DNA from: Methylorubrum sp. B1-46
Lineage (GTDB): Bacteria; Pseudomonadota; Alphaproteobacteria; Rhizobiales; Beijerinckiaceae
Assembly: GCF_021117295.1 (NCBI RefSeq)
Contig: NZ_CP088247.1
Coordinates: forward strand, 5,037,001-5,101,000
DNA: 64,000 nucleotides
Reading direction: 5' to 3'
Shown: in pieces, positions 9,126-18,115 of the stretch
Layout of the letters: each line of letters starts with the position of its first letter
Position numbering within the stretch: position 1 is the stretch's first letter
Notes under the pieces: generated by a model
Told to the model about the DNA's origin: nothing
Seen by the model: the letters and a program-made list of their open reading frames with translations, nothing else
The model's database searches: none
Translations under genes and position numbers: made by a program

Positions 9126-10445
9126 TCAGGCGGGCTGGAGCCGGCCGAGCGGCGTCGGAGCGGCTTTCAGCGCGCGCCGCAGCAGGGCGGCCAGGACGAG
9201 GCAGACCAGCACCTCCGCCGTGATCGCCACGGCGAGCAGGCCCTCGATTCCGAACCCGCGCACCGCCGGGTAGACCAGGGCGAGGTTGAGGGCTGCCGCC
9301 GCCGCCGTGGCGGCGAAGACCGCGCCGGTCCGCTCCAGGGCGCGGAAGGCGCAGATCTGCGCGAAAGAGACGAGCGAGACCGGGAACAGCAGGGAGTACC
9401 AGGCCACCACCCAGGCATAGGCGGCCATCTCGGGCCCGAAGGCGGCCGCGAGCAGGCTCGACCCGGTCAGCGCCAGCAATCCGGTGAAGCTCAAACCCCC
9501 GGCAAAACCGATGGCGGCGGTGACGCCGATCACCGGCCGCAACCCGTCGAGGCCGCGCGCGGCCAATGCCCGGCCGGCGATCGGCGGAACGATGTTCTCC
9601 AGGGCATCGCGAATCAGGTTGAGCACGCCGAGGATGCTCTGGGCCGCCCGCAGCACGCCGATCAGCGTCACACCGAGCAGAGCGCCGGCGATCAGCAGGC
9701 CGGCATATCCGTTCAGCCACTGCATCAGCCCGGTCAGCACCAGCCAGCGGCCGGAATGCCATTGCCGCCGGCTCGCGGCGCCGAATTCGCCGGCCCGCCA
9801 CGCCAGCCGCCCACGGAACGGGACCGCGCACAGGCAGGACAGGACGGCCGAGGCGGCGACGACCTCCAGAGCGCGGGCTGGCGACAGCATTCCGCTGCGG
9901 GCGAGCAGCACCAGCAGCGCGAGCTTGATCCCCTGATTGAGCGCATCGATCCCGAGCACCACCGATGGACGGCCGCGGGCGAACAGGTAGCGGCGGGAAA
10001 AGTCCTGGGCGAGGTGGGCGGCGCAGGCCATCCCCGCCGCAAGCGCGAGCGCCGGGTCGCCGAGGGTGAGCGCGAGTCCGATCGCGACGGCGCTGCCGGC
10101 GAGCAGCAGGAAGGCGGCCTCGTGGACGAGGACGATGGCGTAATAGGCATGCCCCGCCTCGCCGGGCAGGCCCGGCCCGATGCTGATCATCGGGCAGACG
10201 ACGAGGCCGAGCTGCAGGCTGATGGTGAGCAGCACTGCGATCCAGGCTGTCGAGAACAGGCCGAAGGCCTCCAGGCCGAGGGCGTGCGCCAGCACGATGG
10301 TGGTGGCGAAGTTGCAGGCGCTCACCAGCGCCTGGTCGGCCACCGAGAGCACCGGACCGGCGGCCCCTCTCCCGATCGCCGCTCGCCCGGCAGCCGATCG
10401 GCAGGCGCCGGCCAGGGCACGGAAGTCGCGCGGGAGGGCAGGCAT
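9126..10445 (-). CDS. Polysaccharide flippase (Wzx/MATE-like membrane protein)
   Basis: The 439-residue protein is almost entirely membrane-embedded, with about twelve hydrophobic helices starting near residue 30 (A-D-Q-A-L-V-S-A-C-N-F-A-T-T-I-V-L-A). That opening, with A-L-G-L-E-A-F-G-L-F-S following, is the usual first-helix signature of the polysaccharide transporter group of the MOP superfamily (Wzx/RfbX). Such proteins flip undecaprenyl-linked repeat units across the inner membrane before polymerisation. It is divergent from the polymerase/beta-helix fusion gene and lies upstream of the wzy-like gene on the same strand, completing a Wzx/Wzy/Wzz-type set. The ATG at 10445 is preceded by a GC-rich leader with no strong ribosome site. 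Confidence 0.8.
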   Translation of the reverse strand: MPALPRDFRALAGACRSAAGRAAIGRGAAGPVLSVADQALVSACNFATTIVLAHALGLEAFGLFSTAWIAVLLTISLQLGLVVCPMISIGPGLPGEAGHAYYAIVLVHEAAFLLLAGSAVAIGLALTLGDPALALAAGMACAAHLAQDFSRRYLFARGRPSVVLGIDALNQGIKLALLVLLARSGMLSPARALEVVAASAVLSCLCAVPFRGRLAWRAGEFGAASRRQWHSGRWLVLTGLMQWLNGYAGLLIAGALLGVTLIGVLRAAQSILGVLNLIRDALENIVPPIAGRALAARGLDGLRPVIGVTAAIGFAGGLSFTGLLALTGSSLLAAAFGPEMAAYAWVVAWYSLLFPVSLVSFAQICAFRALERTGAVFAATAAAAALNLALVYPAVRGFGIEGLLAVAITAEVLVCLVLAALLRRALKAAPTPLGRLQPA

Positions 10446-10730
10446 GCGGGGTCCGGGTGAGGGAAAGGCGGCCGGAAGGATGGCGCGGCGAGCCTAGACG
10501 AGGCGGGCGGGCGCACCACGCGGACATCGGGAGAGGCGGCCCTGATTCCTCGATCCTTCGGGGTACGTCGGAAGTACGGGCCGGCCCGCTCCCGATGCGC
10601 TGCCGGGCTCGATTGTCAGGAGGCGCCCTGCCCGCGAGACTTCTCCCCGCAAGACGTCCTCTTGCAACAACTCCCGGCGAACCGGCCGGCGAGCGGCGGC
10701 CGATGGGCGGCTTTCGACAGGCGAGTGCTG
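10446..10730. other. Divergent promoter region of flippase and fusion genes
   Basis: These 285 bases separate two divergently transcribed polysaccharide genes, so promoters for both must lie here or overlap the ends. I see no clear consensus elements. An in-frame TTG at 10662 could extend the rightward gene. Confidence 0.4.
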
Positions 10731-13082
10731 ATGGCGACGACGACGACCGTCCACGCTCTGCCGCGGGAGAGCCGGCTGCCGGACCTGTTCCTGGCCGCGC
10801 TCGGCATCGCGTTCGCCGGATACATGATCTTCGGCAAGAGCTTCGCCTATCTCGGCCTGCCGCCCCTCTATGCCGGCGAGCTGCTGTTCCTGCTGGGGCT
10901 GCTTGCCGTGTTCCGGACGCGCACGGGCCTCAACCTCGCCGCCGGGCTCGCCACCCCGCCCGCGCTCTGCGTCGCCGCGCTGATGGGCTGGGTGCTGCTG
11001 CGGACGCTCGCGGGTCTGCGCGAATACCGGGTCGATGCCCTGCGCGACGGCGCGGTCGCGCTCTATGGCGGCTACGCCTTCCTCCTGATCGCCCTTCTGC
11101 TCGATGATCCGCGGCGGCTCGGTACACTGCTGCGGATGTTCCGCTGGCTCGCGCGCTACGCCATTCCCATGGCGATCATCGCGTTCATCCTCGGCGACGT
11201 GCCGTTCTTCGCGGCACGGGCAGGCGAGCTCTCGACCCACCTGACCGGCGCCGTCGTCCTGGCGCTCGTCGGTCTCGTTCGGGTCGGGCCGAGCTGGGTC
11301 GCCTTCGTCGGCCTCGGCGCGGTGCTGGCCGCCGCGCAGAACCGCGGCTCCATGCTGGCGATCGCGGTGCCGGTCTGCCTCGCTCTCGTGGCGATCGGCC
11401 AGTGGAAGCGGCTCGCGGCGACGCTGATCCTCGGCGCCGGCCTGCTCGGCGCGGCCGCCGCCCTTGATGTCGAAGTGGAACTGCCCAACAGCGACCGGCC
11501 CGTAAGTGCCGCGGCGGTGGTGAACAACATCGTCAGCATCGTCGCCCCGAGCAGCGGCGGCAATCTCGACGACACCAAGCAGTGGCGCTTGCGCTGGTGG
11601 AACACCATCGTCGGCTACACCGTACACGGCCCCTATTTCTGGACCGGCAAGGGGTTCGGTCCGAACCTTGCCGAGACCGACGGCTACGTGGTCGGGCTCG
11701 AAAACGGCGGGCCGACCCTGCGCAGCCCGCACAGCATCCACATGACCTATCTCGCCCGCGCCGGCGTGCCGGGTCTCGCCCTGTGGCTCGTGACCTGCGC
11801 GGTCTGGATGGGGGCGATGTTCGCCGCCTTCTGGCAGGCGCGGCGGCTCGGCGCGCGGCGATGGGAGGGCTTCTTCCTGTTCATCGCCTGCTACGTCGCC
11901 TCGATCATCATCGATGCGAGCTTCGACGTCGCCCTAGAGGGGCCGATGCTGGCGGTGCCCTTCTGGACGCTGATCGGCATCGGCATCGGCGCCGCGATGA
12001 TCTTCCGGGCGCAGGCCGCTCCCCTCCCGCCCGACACGCCGGTCCGGGCAAAACGGTGGCGCGGAGCCTCCTTGGCTGCGCTCGCCGCGCTCGTGCTCCT
12101 CGCCCCCTGGCCCACGGCCCCCGCCCGTGCGGAAGAGACAGGCGCGAAGGCGGTGCGACGGACCCTCAGCAACCCGTCCGGCCCCTGCCTCGTCCTGCGC
12201 GAGGCTGTCGACCGGACGATCGAGAATCTCGACATCGGCCCCTGCGGCGGTGAGGGCGTGCGGGTCGAGCACGGACGCAACGTCACGATCCGGAACGTCA
12301 CGATCCGCGACACCGGGAATGTCGGCATCTATGTCGAGGGAAGCGAGGGCGTTCGCATCGAGGAGAACCGGATCGAGAACGCGCTGTCGGGCATCCGCGC
12401 CCTTTCCTCCACGGGCGTCGCGGTCGGCTGCAACAGCGTGCGCAACGTGCGCGGGCCGATTCCCGCCGGTCAGTTCGTGCAGTTCGACAAGGTCACGGGG
12501 CCCGGCAACGGCATCGCCTGCAACATCGGCGAGAACGAGCCCGGTCGCGGCGTGCCCGAGGACGCGATCAGCCTGTTCCAGTCGCGCGGCGAGCCGGGCG
12601 CGCCGATCCTGGTCGAGCGCAACCGTCTCGTCGGGGGCGGCCCGAGCCAGTCCGGCGGCGGCATCATGCTCGGCGATGGCGGTGGCGCCTATCTGGAGGC
12701 CCGTGACAACCTGCTGATCGATCCCGGCCAGTACGGGATCGCGGTGGCGAGCGGCACGCACATGACGATCACCGGCAACGTGGTGATCGCCCGGCCGCAA
12801 CCCTTCACCAATGTCGGCATCTCGGTCTGGAACCAGTACGCGGAGCCCTGCAGCACGGTGACGGTGAGCGGCAACAGCGTCGATTGGCGCGCCCGCACCG
12901 GAAGGGCCAACCCTTGGTGGGATGGGAAGAATTGCCGCGGCACGCTCTGGACCCTCAACCGGACGCTCCCGCTCGATCCGCAGCGCGAGATCGCGGTTCA
13001 GCCGGCCTGCACCTGCCGGAGCGCGGGACGCGTCGCGCCGCCCGAGATCCCACCGAAGACCCCGAAGGAAGCGGCGCGATGA
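10731..13082 (+). CDS. Fusion of Wzy/O-antigen-ligase-like membrane domain and periplasmic beta-helix domain
   Basis: From ATG 10731 the protein has 783 residues; a TTG at 10662 would add 23. Residues of about 15-435 form ten or so membrane helices with a periplasmic loop containing R-L-R-W-W-N-T-I-V and H-S-I-H-M-T-Y-L-A-R-A-G-V-P-G-L, the ligase/polymerase pattern. A further hydrophobic segment near residues 445-465 ends in A-P-A-R-A-E-E and looks like an internal signal or anchor. From about 470 to 760 there are beta-helix coils (V-R-V-E-H-G-R-N-V-T-I-R-N-V-T-I, then G-I-Y-V-E-G). The predicted topology puts the beta-helix in the periplasm next to the polymerising site. The stop codon overlaps the next gene's start by four bases. 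The reading frame is continuous, so it is a true fusion in this sequence. Confidence 0.8.
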   Translation: MATTTTVHALPRESRLPDLFLAALGIAFAGYMIFGKSFAYLGLPPLYAGELLFLLGLLAVFRTRTGLNLAAGLATPPALCVAALMGWVLLRTLAGLREYRVDALRDGAVALYGGYAFLLIALLLDDPRRLGTLLRMFRWLARYAIPMAIIAFILGDVPFFAARAGELSTHLTGAVVLALVGLVRVGPSWVAFVGLGAVLAAAQNRGSMLAIAVPVCLALVAIGQWKRLAATLILGAGLLGAAAALDVEVELPNSDRPVSAAAVVNNIVSIVAPSSGGNLDDTKQWRLRWWNTIVGYTVHGPYFWTGKGFGPNLAETDGYVVGLENGGPTLRSPHSIHMTYLARAGVPGLALWLVTCAVWMGAMFAAFWQARRLGARRWEGFFLFIACYVASIIIDASFDVALEGPMLAVPFWTLIGIGIGAAMIFRAQAAPLPPDTPVRAKRWRGASLAALAALVLLAPWPTAPARAEETGAKAVRRTLSNPSGPCLVLREAVDRTIENLDIGPCGGEGVRVEHGRNVTIRNVTIRDTGNVGIYVEGSEGVRIEENRIENALSGIRALSSTGVAVGCNSVRNVRGPIPAGQFVQFDKVTGPGNGIACNIGENEPGRGVPEDAISLFQSRGEPGAPILVERNRLVGGGPSQSGGGIMLGDGGGAYLEARDNLLIDPGQYGIAVASGTHMTITGNVVIARPQPFTNVGISVWNQYAEPCSTVTVSGNSVDWRARTGRANPWWDGKNCRGTLWTLNRTLPLDPQREIAVQPACTCRSAGRVAPPEIPPKTPKEAAR

Positions 13083-13942
13083 ACCACTCGATGAGCCCTG
13101 CGGTGGACGAGACGGGCCCCGACCTCGCCGTGCTGGCGCTGGCACGCAACTGTGCCGCCACCCTGCCGGCCTTCCTGCACTTCCTAGCCTCGCTGCGGGC
13201 GACGGGACTCGCGTGCCGCGCCTTCGTCGGCGAGAATGATTCCCGCGACGGCACCGGGGCCTTGCTCGCGGCGGCGCAAGCGCGGGGCGAGCTGCGTCAC
13301 GTCCCCACCGGATTCATGGCCGAGACGCGCGGCCGGCTCGCGCGGATGGCGCTCGGGCGCGAGCACCTGAAGCAGGTCCTGGACGCGCAGGGCCCGGCGC
13401 CGGCCTTCGTCTGCGTCGCCGACATCGACAATGTCATGGCACGCCCGCCCGAGGCGGCGGCGGTGCTGGCGGCGCTGGAAAAGCTGGAACGGCCGGGCTT
13501 GTTCGCGGTCTCGGCGGCCTCGCGCCCGCACTACTACGACCTGCTCGCCTACGAGGACGAAACGGTGAGCTACGAGCACCTCCTCGACGACATCGCCCGC
13601 CACCGCCGCGGCGCGCTCGGCTACTACCGCTTCTTCTCCGGCACGATCTATCCGGCCCAGAGCGCGCTGACGCGCGAGCGCGAGACCACCTGCCTCTCGG
13701 CCTTCAACGGGCTGACGCTCTATCGCGGCGCCGATTACCGCCTCGGCTCCTACCGAGACGAGGCTTACGCGCGCTGCGAGCACCTCACCTTCAACCGCCG
13801 CGTCGCCGCCGCCACCGGCCGGCGCATGCTGGTCGATCCAGGTCTCGTCCTGCGCACCCCCGGCGACCACGCCCAGCGCGGATTCGTCTCGTTCTACGCG
13901 AGCCGTGTGCGCAAGCTGGCGGTGGCGCGGCTGCGGGGGTGA
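13079..13942 (+). CDS. Glycosyltransferase-like protein (GT-A-like, unassigned)
   Basis: The 287-residue protein starts at an ATG overlapping the fusion gene's TGA, so the two are probably co-translated. The N-terminal half reads V-L-A-L-A-R-N-C-A, then F-V-G-E-N-D-S-R-D-G-T, then F-V-C-V-A-D-I-D-N-V. This is a nucleotide-sugar-transferase style order, with an acidic D-x-D motif after a hydrophobic strand. A downstream stretch has paired aromatic residues (S-R-P-H-Y-Y-D-L) and L-S-A-F-N-G-L-T-L-Y. The overall pattern is loosely like the CAP59/CMT1 mannosyltransferase group, but I am not certain of family membership. There is no signal peptide, so it should be cytoplasmic, adding a sugar to the same polymer as its neighbours. 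Confidence 0.65.
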   Translation: MNHSMSPAVDETGPDLAVLALARNCAATLPAFLHFLASLRATGLACRAFVGENDSRDGTGALLAAAQARGELRHVPTGFMAETRGRLARMALGREHLKQVLDAQGPAPAFVCVADIDNVMARPPEAAAVLAALEKLERPGLFAVSAASRPHYYDLLAYEDETVSYEHLLDDIARHRRGALGYYRFFSGTIYPAQSALTRERETTCLSAFNGLTLYRGADYRLGSYRDEAYARCEHLTFNRRVAAATGRRMLVDPGLVLRTPGDHAQRGFVSFYASRVRKLAVARLRG

Positions 13943-14353
13943 AGGCGGCCGCGGACGGATCCTGGGGCGGCCGTCCGTTGTCGGCGAGGGGCGGCTGAGG
14001 GTGGGGAGCGGGCGACGGCGCTGCGGCAGAGGCCGGATCGTCACGCCGGTGGCGAACGGCTCGGTTCACCTCCCCGTCGACCTGACGGGTCATGCGGCGC
14101 CGGCCCCGATCCTTTCAGGTCTTCGAGTTCACGCCCCACCGCGTGCGGACGCGGCGAGAAGCGGAAGGCTCGACCGCTACTCGAAGCGATGATGCAGGGG
14201 CAGGACGTCTCGAGGCGGAGGCCGCGCGGCGTATTCTCGTGCCCCGTCTCGAGCGCATTCCGACGAAGCGGCAACCGGTTCGTCGGAATGCACGTCACAA
14301 CAAGGACCCTGGAGACGACGGCCTGATGCAATCAGGTCGGATACGGCTCACGA
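13943..14353. other. Convergent intergenic region with hairpins
   Basis: This gap of about 410 bases lies between convergent genes. CGGACGG at 13952-13958 can pair with CCGTCCG at 13971-13977 shortly after the glycosyltransferase-like stop, a possible terminator. A second, much stronger palindrome lies at 14255-14291. No gene was found. Confidence 0.5.
14255..14291. repeat. REP-like palindrome
   Basis: GCATTCCGACGAA at 14255-14267 is perfectly complementary to TTCGTCGGAATGC at 14279-14291, leaving an 11-base loop. A 13-pair perfect stem in non-coding DNA between convergent genes is typical of dispersed extragenic palindromes and could also act as a bidirectional terminator. No second copy of this exact palindrome was noticed in the window. 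Confidence 0.6.
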
Positions 14354-14680
14354 TCATGCCGATCGCACCGGGTTTGGCTGCTGATTCGGACGTTGCACAT
14401 CGATCACGGCGGCACAGGTCGCCAGAGCACCTGCCAGAGTGTCGAGTGATCGATGCAGGAACTCCGTTTCCAGAGCCGGCATGGGTGGCAGGGCACGGAG
14501 AGCCTCGATCTGCAGCGCCAGACTTTGGTGGGAAGCCGCCAGCGCCGCCTGAAGCGTCCGAATGTGATGGCGGCGGTCGCCGAGGTCATCGCCGGCCTCG
14601 AAGCGCTGCTTCAGCGCTTCATAGCTCCGGTCCAACGCGGCCGCATCGAGGTCGATCGGCAGAATGTGGATCTCGGCCAT
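14354..14680 (-). CDS. Small protein co-transcribed with chemoreceptor
   Basis: The protein has 108 residues, starting four bases after the chemoreceptor stop codon on the same strand, so a shared transcript is very likely. It is soluble and mostly helical, with regular Leu/Ala spacing (for example A-L-K-Q-R-F-E-A-G-D-D-L and L-Q-A-A-L-A-A-S-H-Q-S-L-A-L-Q) and no Cys or membrane segment. It resembles no family I can name. The position suggests an accessory role for the receptor, for example in adaptation or localisation, but nothing in the sequence proves it. Confidence 0.6.
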   Translation of the reverse strand: MAEIHILPIDLDAAALDRSYEALKQRFEAGDDLGDRRHHIRTLQAALAASHQSLALQIEALRALPPMPALETEFLHRSLDTLAGALATCAAVIDVQRPNQQPNPVRSA

Positions 14681-14684
14681 CGCG

Positions 14685-16382
14685 TCAGGCAGCCCGGACG
14701 GTGCTGAGGAAGCGGCTCACCTCGGCGGTGAGGTGCTCGGACTGGCGCGCCAGCTCGGAACTGGAGGCCAGCACCTGGGATGCGGCGGCTCCGGTATCCT
14801 CCGAGGCCCGGGCGACGCCCGCGATGTTGGCTGTCACCGCGTTGGTGCCGGTCGAGGCCTGCGCCACGTTGCGCACGATCTCCTGGGTCGCCGCACCCTG
14901 CTCCTCCACCGCCGCCGCGATCGCCGCGGCCACCGTGTTGATCTCACGGATCTGGCCCGTGATGCCGCCGATCGCTGTCACCGCGTCGCCGGTCGCCCCC
15001 TGCACCCGCCCGATCTGCTCGGCGATCTCGTCGGTCGCCCGCGCCGTCTGGCTGGCCAGTTCCTTGACCTCGGTGGCGACCACCGCGAAGCCGCGGCCCG
15101 CCTCGCCGGCGCGCGCCGCCTCGATGGTGGCGTTGAGCGCCAGCAGGTTGGTCTGGTTGGCGATGTTGGAAATCAACCCGACCACGTCGCCGATGCGGGT
15201 GACCGCGCCGTTGAGTTCCTGGACGAGGTGGGCGGTGCGGCTCGCGTCGTCCATGGCGCGCTGGGCGAGCGCTGCCGAACTCTGCACCTGCCGACCGATC
15301 TCCTGCACCGAGGCGCCGAGTTCCTCGGCCGCGCTGGCCACGGTGCCGACATTCGAGGCCGCCTCCTCGGCGGCGGCCGCCACGGTGGAGGATTGCGCGG
15401 CGGTTTCGCCGGCGGTGCCCGTCATCTGCTGGGCGGTCGCCTGCAACTCGGTAGCCGCCGAGGAGACCTGGCCGACGATCCCGCCCACCGCCTGCTCGAA
15501 GCCGTCGGCGAGTTCGACCATCGTGCGGCGGCGCTCGGCCGCGGCGGCCGCATCGGCACGTTGCTTGACCTCCGCCTCCTCGGCGGCCTTGCGGGCGACC
15601 ATCGCCTTGATGCCCTCGACTGCACGGCCCACCATCCCGATCTCGTCGCCCCGCTCGGCCTCCTTGATCTGCGCGTCGATCTCGCCCCGCTCCATGCGCG
15701 CGAGGACGGAGACGAGGTTCGCGAGCGGGCGCGTCAGGCCGAACACGACGATCGCCAGGGCGAGGCCGAGGGTGGCGAGCAGGCCCGCGACCGCGGCGGT
15801 GATGAGGATCGTGGTGGCCTGCGCGGCCCTTGCCTGCGCGTTCGTCTTGGCCTGGGTGAGTTCCCGGGTCAGGACCTCGAGCCGAGATTGCACGATCTCG
15901 CGGACCTTCGCACGGACGGGCGACGCTTCAACCTGAGCGATTGCTGTCGCGCCCGCGTTGTCGTTGCGGAGGCCGGCCGCGTTCGAGCGATCGACGATGC
16001 CGTAATAGGTCTCAACGAGCGTTTGGATCTCCCGGTTCGCAGCCGTTCGTTCGGGCGTGTTGGCGAGGTCCATCAACGTGTCGATCGCCCGGTAGGTGCC
16101 TGCCTTGGCCGCCTCGTACCGGGCCTTGTAGGTCGCGAGTTTGGCTTCGCTGGTCTCGTTGGCGATATTGCGGTTCTGGACCGTCGCCTCGGTGACGCTG
16201 ATGCGGATGTTGAGGACACTCTCGAGCCGCTTAGCCTCGACGTCGACGATGCTGCCCGTCTGGTTGCTCAGCATCGAGAATGTGTGCTGTGCATAGTACA
16301 CGATGCTGGCCGACACGATGCCGATGATGACGAGTGGAACTGCGATCTTCAGTGAGATTCTTGCATTCGCCAGGAGATTCAT
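14685..16382 (-). CDS. Methyl-accepting chemotaxis protein
   Basis: The 565-residue transmembrane chemoreceptor has a first membrane helix at about residues 10-28, a periplasmic four-helix-bundle-like sensor at about 30-185, a second membrane helix at about 190-212, a HAMP domain at about 212-270, and a cytoplasmic signalling coiled coil to the end. The hairpin tip reads [21 protein letters not shown], with [12 protein letters not shown] next, the invariant contact site for CheA and CheW. There is no C-terminal NWETF-like pentapeptide for CheR/CheB tethering; the protein ends F-L-S-T-V-R-A-A. No che genes are nearby, so it must signal to a cluster elsewhere. It is divergent from the PAS regulator. 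Confidence 0.92.
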   Translation of the reverse strand: MNLLANARISLKIAVPLVIIGIVSASIVYYAQHTFSMLSNQTGSIVDVEAKRLESVLNIRISVTEATVQNRNIANETSEAKLATYKARYEAAKAGTYRAIDTLMDLANTPERTAANREIQTLVETYYGIVDRSNAAGLRNDNAGATAIAQVEASPVRAKVREIVQSRLEVLTRELTQAKTNAQARAAQATTILITAAVAGLLATLGLALAIVVFGLTRPLANLVSVLARMERGEIDAQIKEAERGDEIGMVGRAVEGIKAMVARKAAEEAEVKQRADAAAAAERRRTMVELADGFEQAVGGIVGQVSSAATELQATAQQMTGTAGETAAQSSTVAAAAEEAASNVGTVASAAEELGASVQEIGRQVQSSAALAQRAMDDASRTAHLVQELNGAVTRIGDVVGLISNIANQTNLLALNATIEAARAGEAGRGFAVVATEVKELASQTARATDEIAEQIGRVQGATGDAVTAIGGITGQIREINTVAAAIAAAVEEQGAATQEIVRNVAQASTGTNAVTANIAGVARASEDTGAAASQVLASSSELARQSEHLTAEVSRFLSTVRAA

Positions 16383-16566
16383 GGCTGTCCCTCGGTTTTG
16401 TCAATCTACGTCCGATGGGCCATCATTGCCTGTATTGATTTCGAATCCGTGAGTGCAGCATCGAGGTTCGATATCCGTCCGGCGGAACAAAGCGATCAAA
16501 GCGATCTTTTGAGGACCTGAGCCCCTCTGTGATCCGGCGCAGAGGCGTGTTTTGTACGCTTTTGGG

Positions 16567-17640
16567 ATGCCTGGCGTTGCACTCCGGCGGCGTTCATGGC
16601 CAAAACCGGCGATGCCGACTCGCCGCGGATCCTCCTACCAGCTCCTGAAGCTCCTCGAAGCGAGCGGCCAGATCGGTGTCTGGTCGCTCGACGTGCGAAC
16701 CGGCGAGATGAGAGGATCGGCAGGCCTCGCGCACATCACGGGCCTGTCGCAGGACGAGAGCCCGCTCGGCCTGCTGGACGGTCTCATTCATCCCGACGAC
16801 CGGGAGGTGCACGGCGAACTGATCGATATCCTCTACAATGGCCGGGCCATCGATCACACGGTCCGGATCGTGCGTCCCGATCGGACCGTGCGCTGGATCG
16901 CGATCAAGGCACAGATCGTGCTCGATGCCGACCACCAGCCTGCACGGGCCGAGGGCACGGCCTTCGACGTGACCGGGCCGCACGAAGCCCGCCTGCTCGC
17001 CGAGCAGAGCACGGCGCGCTATCGCGGTCTGGTGCATGCCATCGCGGCCGTGGTCTGGACGACATCGCCGAACGGACGGGTACGGCCGAGTTCGACATGG
17101 CAAGCGCTGACCGGGCAGTCGGGGCCGGAGATGCAGGGCGATGGCTGGCTGGCCGCCGTGCATCCCGAGGACCGGGCGCATGTCGAGGCGGCGTGGCGCG
17201 CTGCGGTGGAGCGCGCCACGCCCTACGAGGTGGCGCACCGCGTCCTGTGTGCCGACGGCGTGACCGGCCGCTTCAACAGCTACGCCACGCCACTCCACAA
17301 TCCCGACGGCTCGGTACGGGAATGGATCGGGATCATGCGGAGGATGACGGACAGCGAGGGCTGCGAACCGCTGGCGGCGGCTCCAACGCCGCCGGAACTG
17401 ACCGGAGCGCTCGTGCGAGGGGCGCGCGCGATGTTGAACTGGTCCGCCGAGGAACTGGCCGCCGCGGCCGGTGTGTCGGTCGCGAGTGTCCGGCGCTTGG
17501 AGGAAGATGTAGGAACCGTGCGGCTGCGGACCCGCGAGGCGATCCGGCATGCCCTGGAGGCGGAGGGAGTCACCTTCGTGGCGATAGGGGGCAAAGCAGG
17601 CGCGTTGGTCGACGGAATGCGAAGAAACGCGTCCGTGTAA
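16567..17640 (+). CDS. PAS-PAS-helix-turn-helix regulator
   Basis: The protein has 357 residues from ATG 16567; TTG 16552 and ATG 16612 are alternatives. Two PAS modules are visible: about residues 28-145 (G-V-W-S-L-D-V-R-T-G-E ending W-I-A-I-K-A-Q) and about 150-270 (Y-R-G-L-V-H-A-I-A-A-V-V-W-T ending W-I-G-I-M-R-R). PAC-like H-P-D-D-R and H-P-E-D-R motifs lie in each. The C-terminal 60 residues form an XRE-type helix-turn-helix: L-N-W-S-A-E-E-L-A-A-A-A-G-V-S-V-A-S-V-R-R-L-E. No histidine kinase, GGDEF or receiver domain is present, so the sensor appears to act directly on DNA. The ligand is unknown. It is transcribed away from the chemoreceptor across a 184-base region. Confidence 0.8.
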   Translation: MPGVALRRRSWPKPAMPTRRGSSYQLLKLLEASGQIGVWSLDVRTGEMRGSAGLAHITGLSQDESPLGLLDGLIHPDDREVHGELIDILYNGRAIDHTVRIVRPDRTVRWIAIKAQIVLDADHQPARAEGTAFDVTGPHEARLLAEQSTARYRGLVHAIAAVVWTTSPNGRVRPSSTWQALTGQSGPEMQGDGWLAAVHPEDRAHVEAAWRAAVERATPYEVAHRVLCADGVTGRFNSYATPLHNPDGSVREWIGIMRRMTDSEGCEPLAAAPTPPELTGALVRGARAMLNWSAEELAAAAGVSVASVRRLEEDVGTVRLRTREAIRHALEAEGVTFVAIGGKAGALVDGMRRNASV

Positions 17641-17685
17641 AAGCGGTCGACTCCTGGCGAACGATGGGTCGTAGGCCGTTTTGGA

Positions 17686-17703
17686 TTCGGGCATCATCCC
17701 GAA
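17686..17703. terminator. Hairpin between convergent genes
   Basis: TTCGGG-CATCAT-CCCGAA forms a six-pair stem between the PAS regulator and mnhG, which are transcribed toward each other. It may serve as a weak bidirectional terminator or be part of a dispersed palindrome. Confidence 0.35.
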
Positions 17704-17773
17704 AGGTGGTGGCCGGCTTTGAGGCGCGAGGCCGAGCGTCGACCCTCGATCCCAAAACTCACGGCTTCAACAA

Positions 17774-18115
17774 TCACGGCTCCGGCGGCGCGCCCGGATT
17801 CTTCTCGGTGCGGTCGCGGTGGGCGGCGGCGCGGGAGAGCAGCAGCATCGTCACCGGCGTGGTGAGGGTGATGAACAGGCCGATCAGCGCGTCGCGCAGG
17901 ACGATGTGGCCCTCGACCAGAGACAGCAGCAGCATCGAGCCGGTGAGGATCAGGAAGGCGCCCAACGTCGCGCCGAGCGTCGGGGCGTGGACGCGCTCGT
18001 AGAAGGTCTTCAGGCGGATCAGCCCGAGCGCACCGGTCAGCGCGAAGCCGGCGCCGCCGAGCGCCAGGATCACGACGATCCAGGCTGCCCAGACGGGCAG
18101 GTCGGGGCCGTTCAC
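17774..18115 (-). CDS. mnhG: Mrp antiporter subunit G
   Basis: This small membrane subunit of the Mrp/Pha multisubunit Na+(K+)/H+ antiporter has 113 residues from a GTG at 18115. It has three hydrophobic helices (about residues 7-30, 43-62 and 68-90). The family stretch G-L-I-R-L-K-T-F-Y-E-R-V-H-A-P-T-L-G-A-T follows the first helix, and the charged tail is Pro-rich. The GTG overlaps the mnhF stop codon, the last step in an operon in which every neighbour overlaps. It is required with the other small subunits for assembly of the complex in the inner membrane. Confidence 0.88.
   Translation of the reverse strand: MNGPDLPVWAAWIVVILALGGAGFALTGALGLIRLKTFYERVHAPTLGATLGAFLILTGSMLLLSLVEGHIVLRDALIGLFITLTTPVTMLLLSRAAAHRDRTEKNPGAPPEP

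Noticed and set aside
16480..16520. GGAAC at the head of a possible EcfG general-stress promoter before the PAS regulator
   Set aside because: The -10 position reads CTTTT, not CGTT, so the match is only partial.
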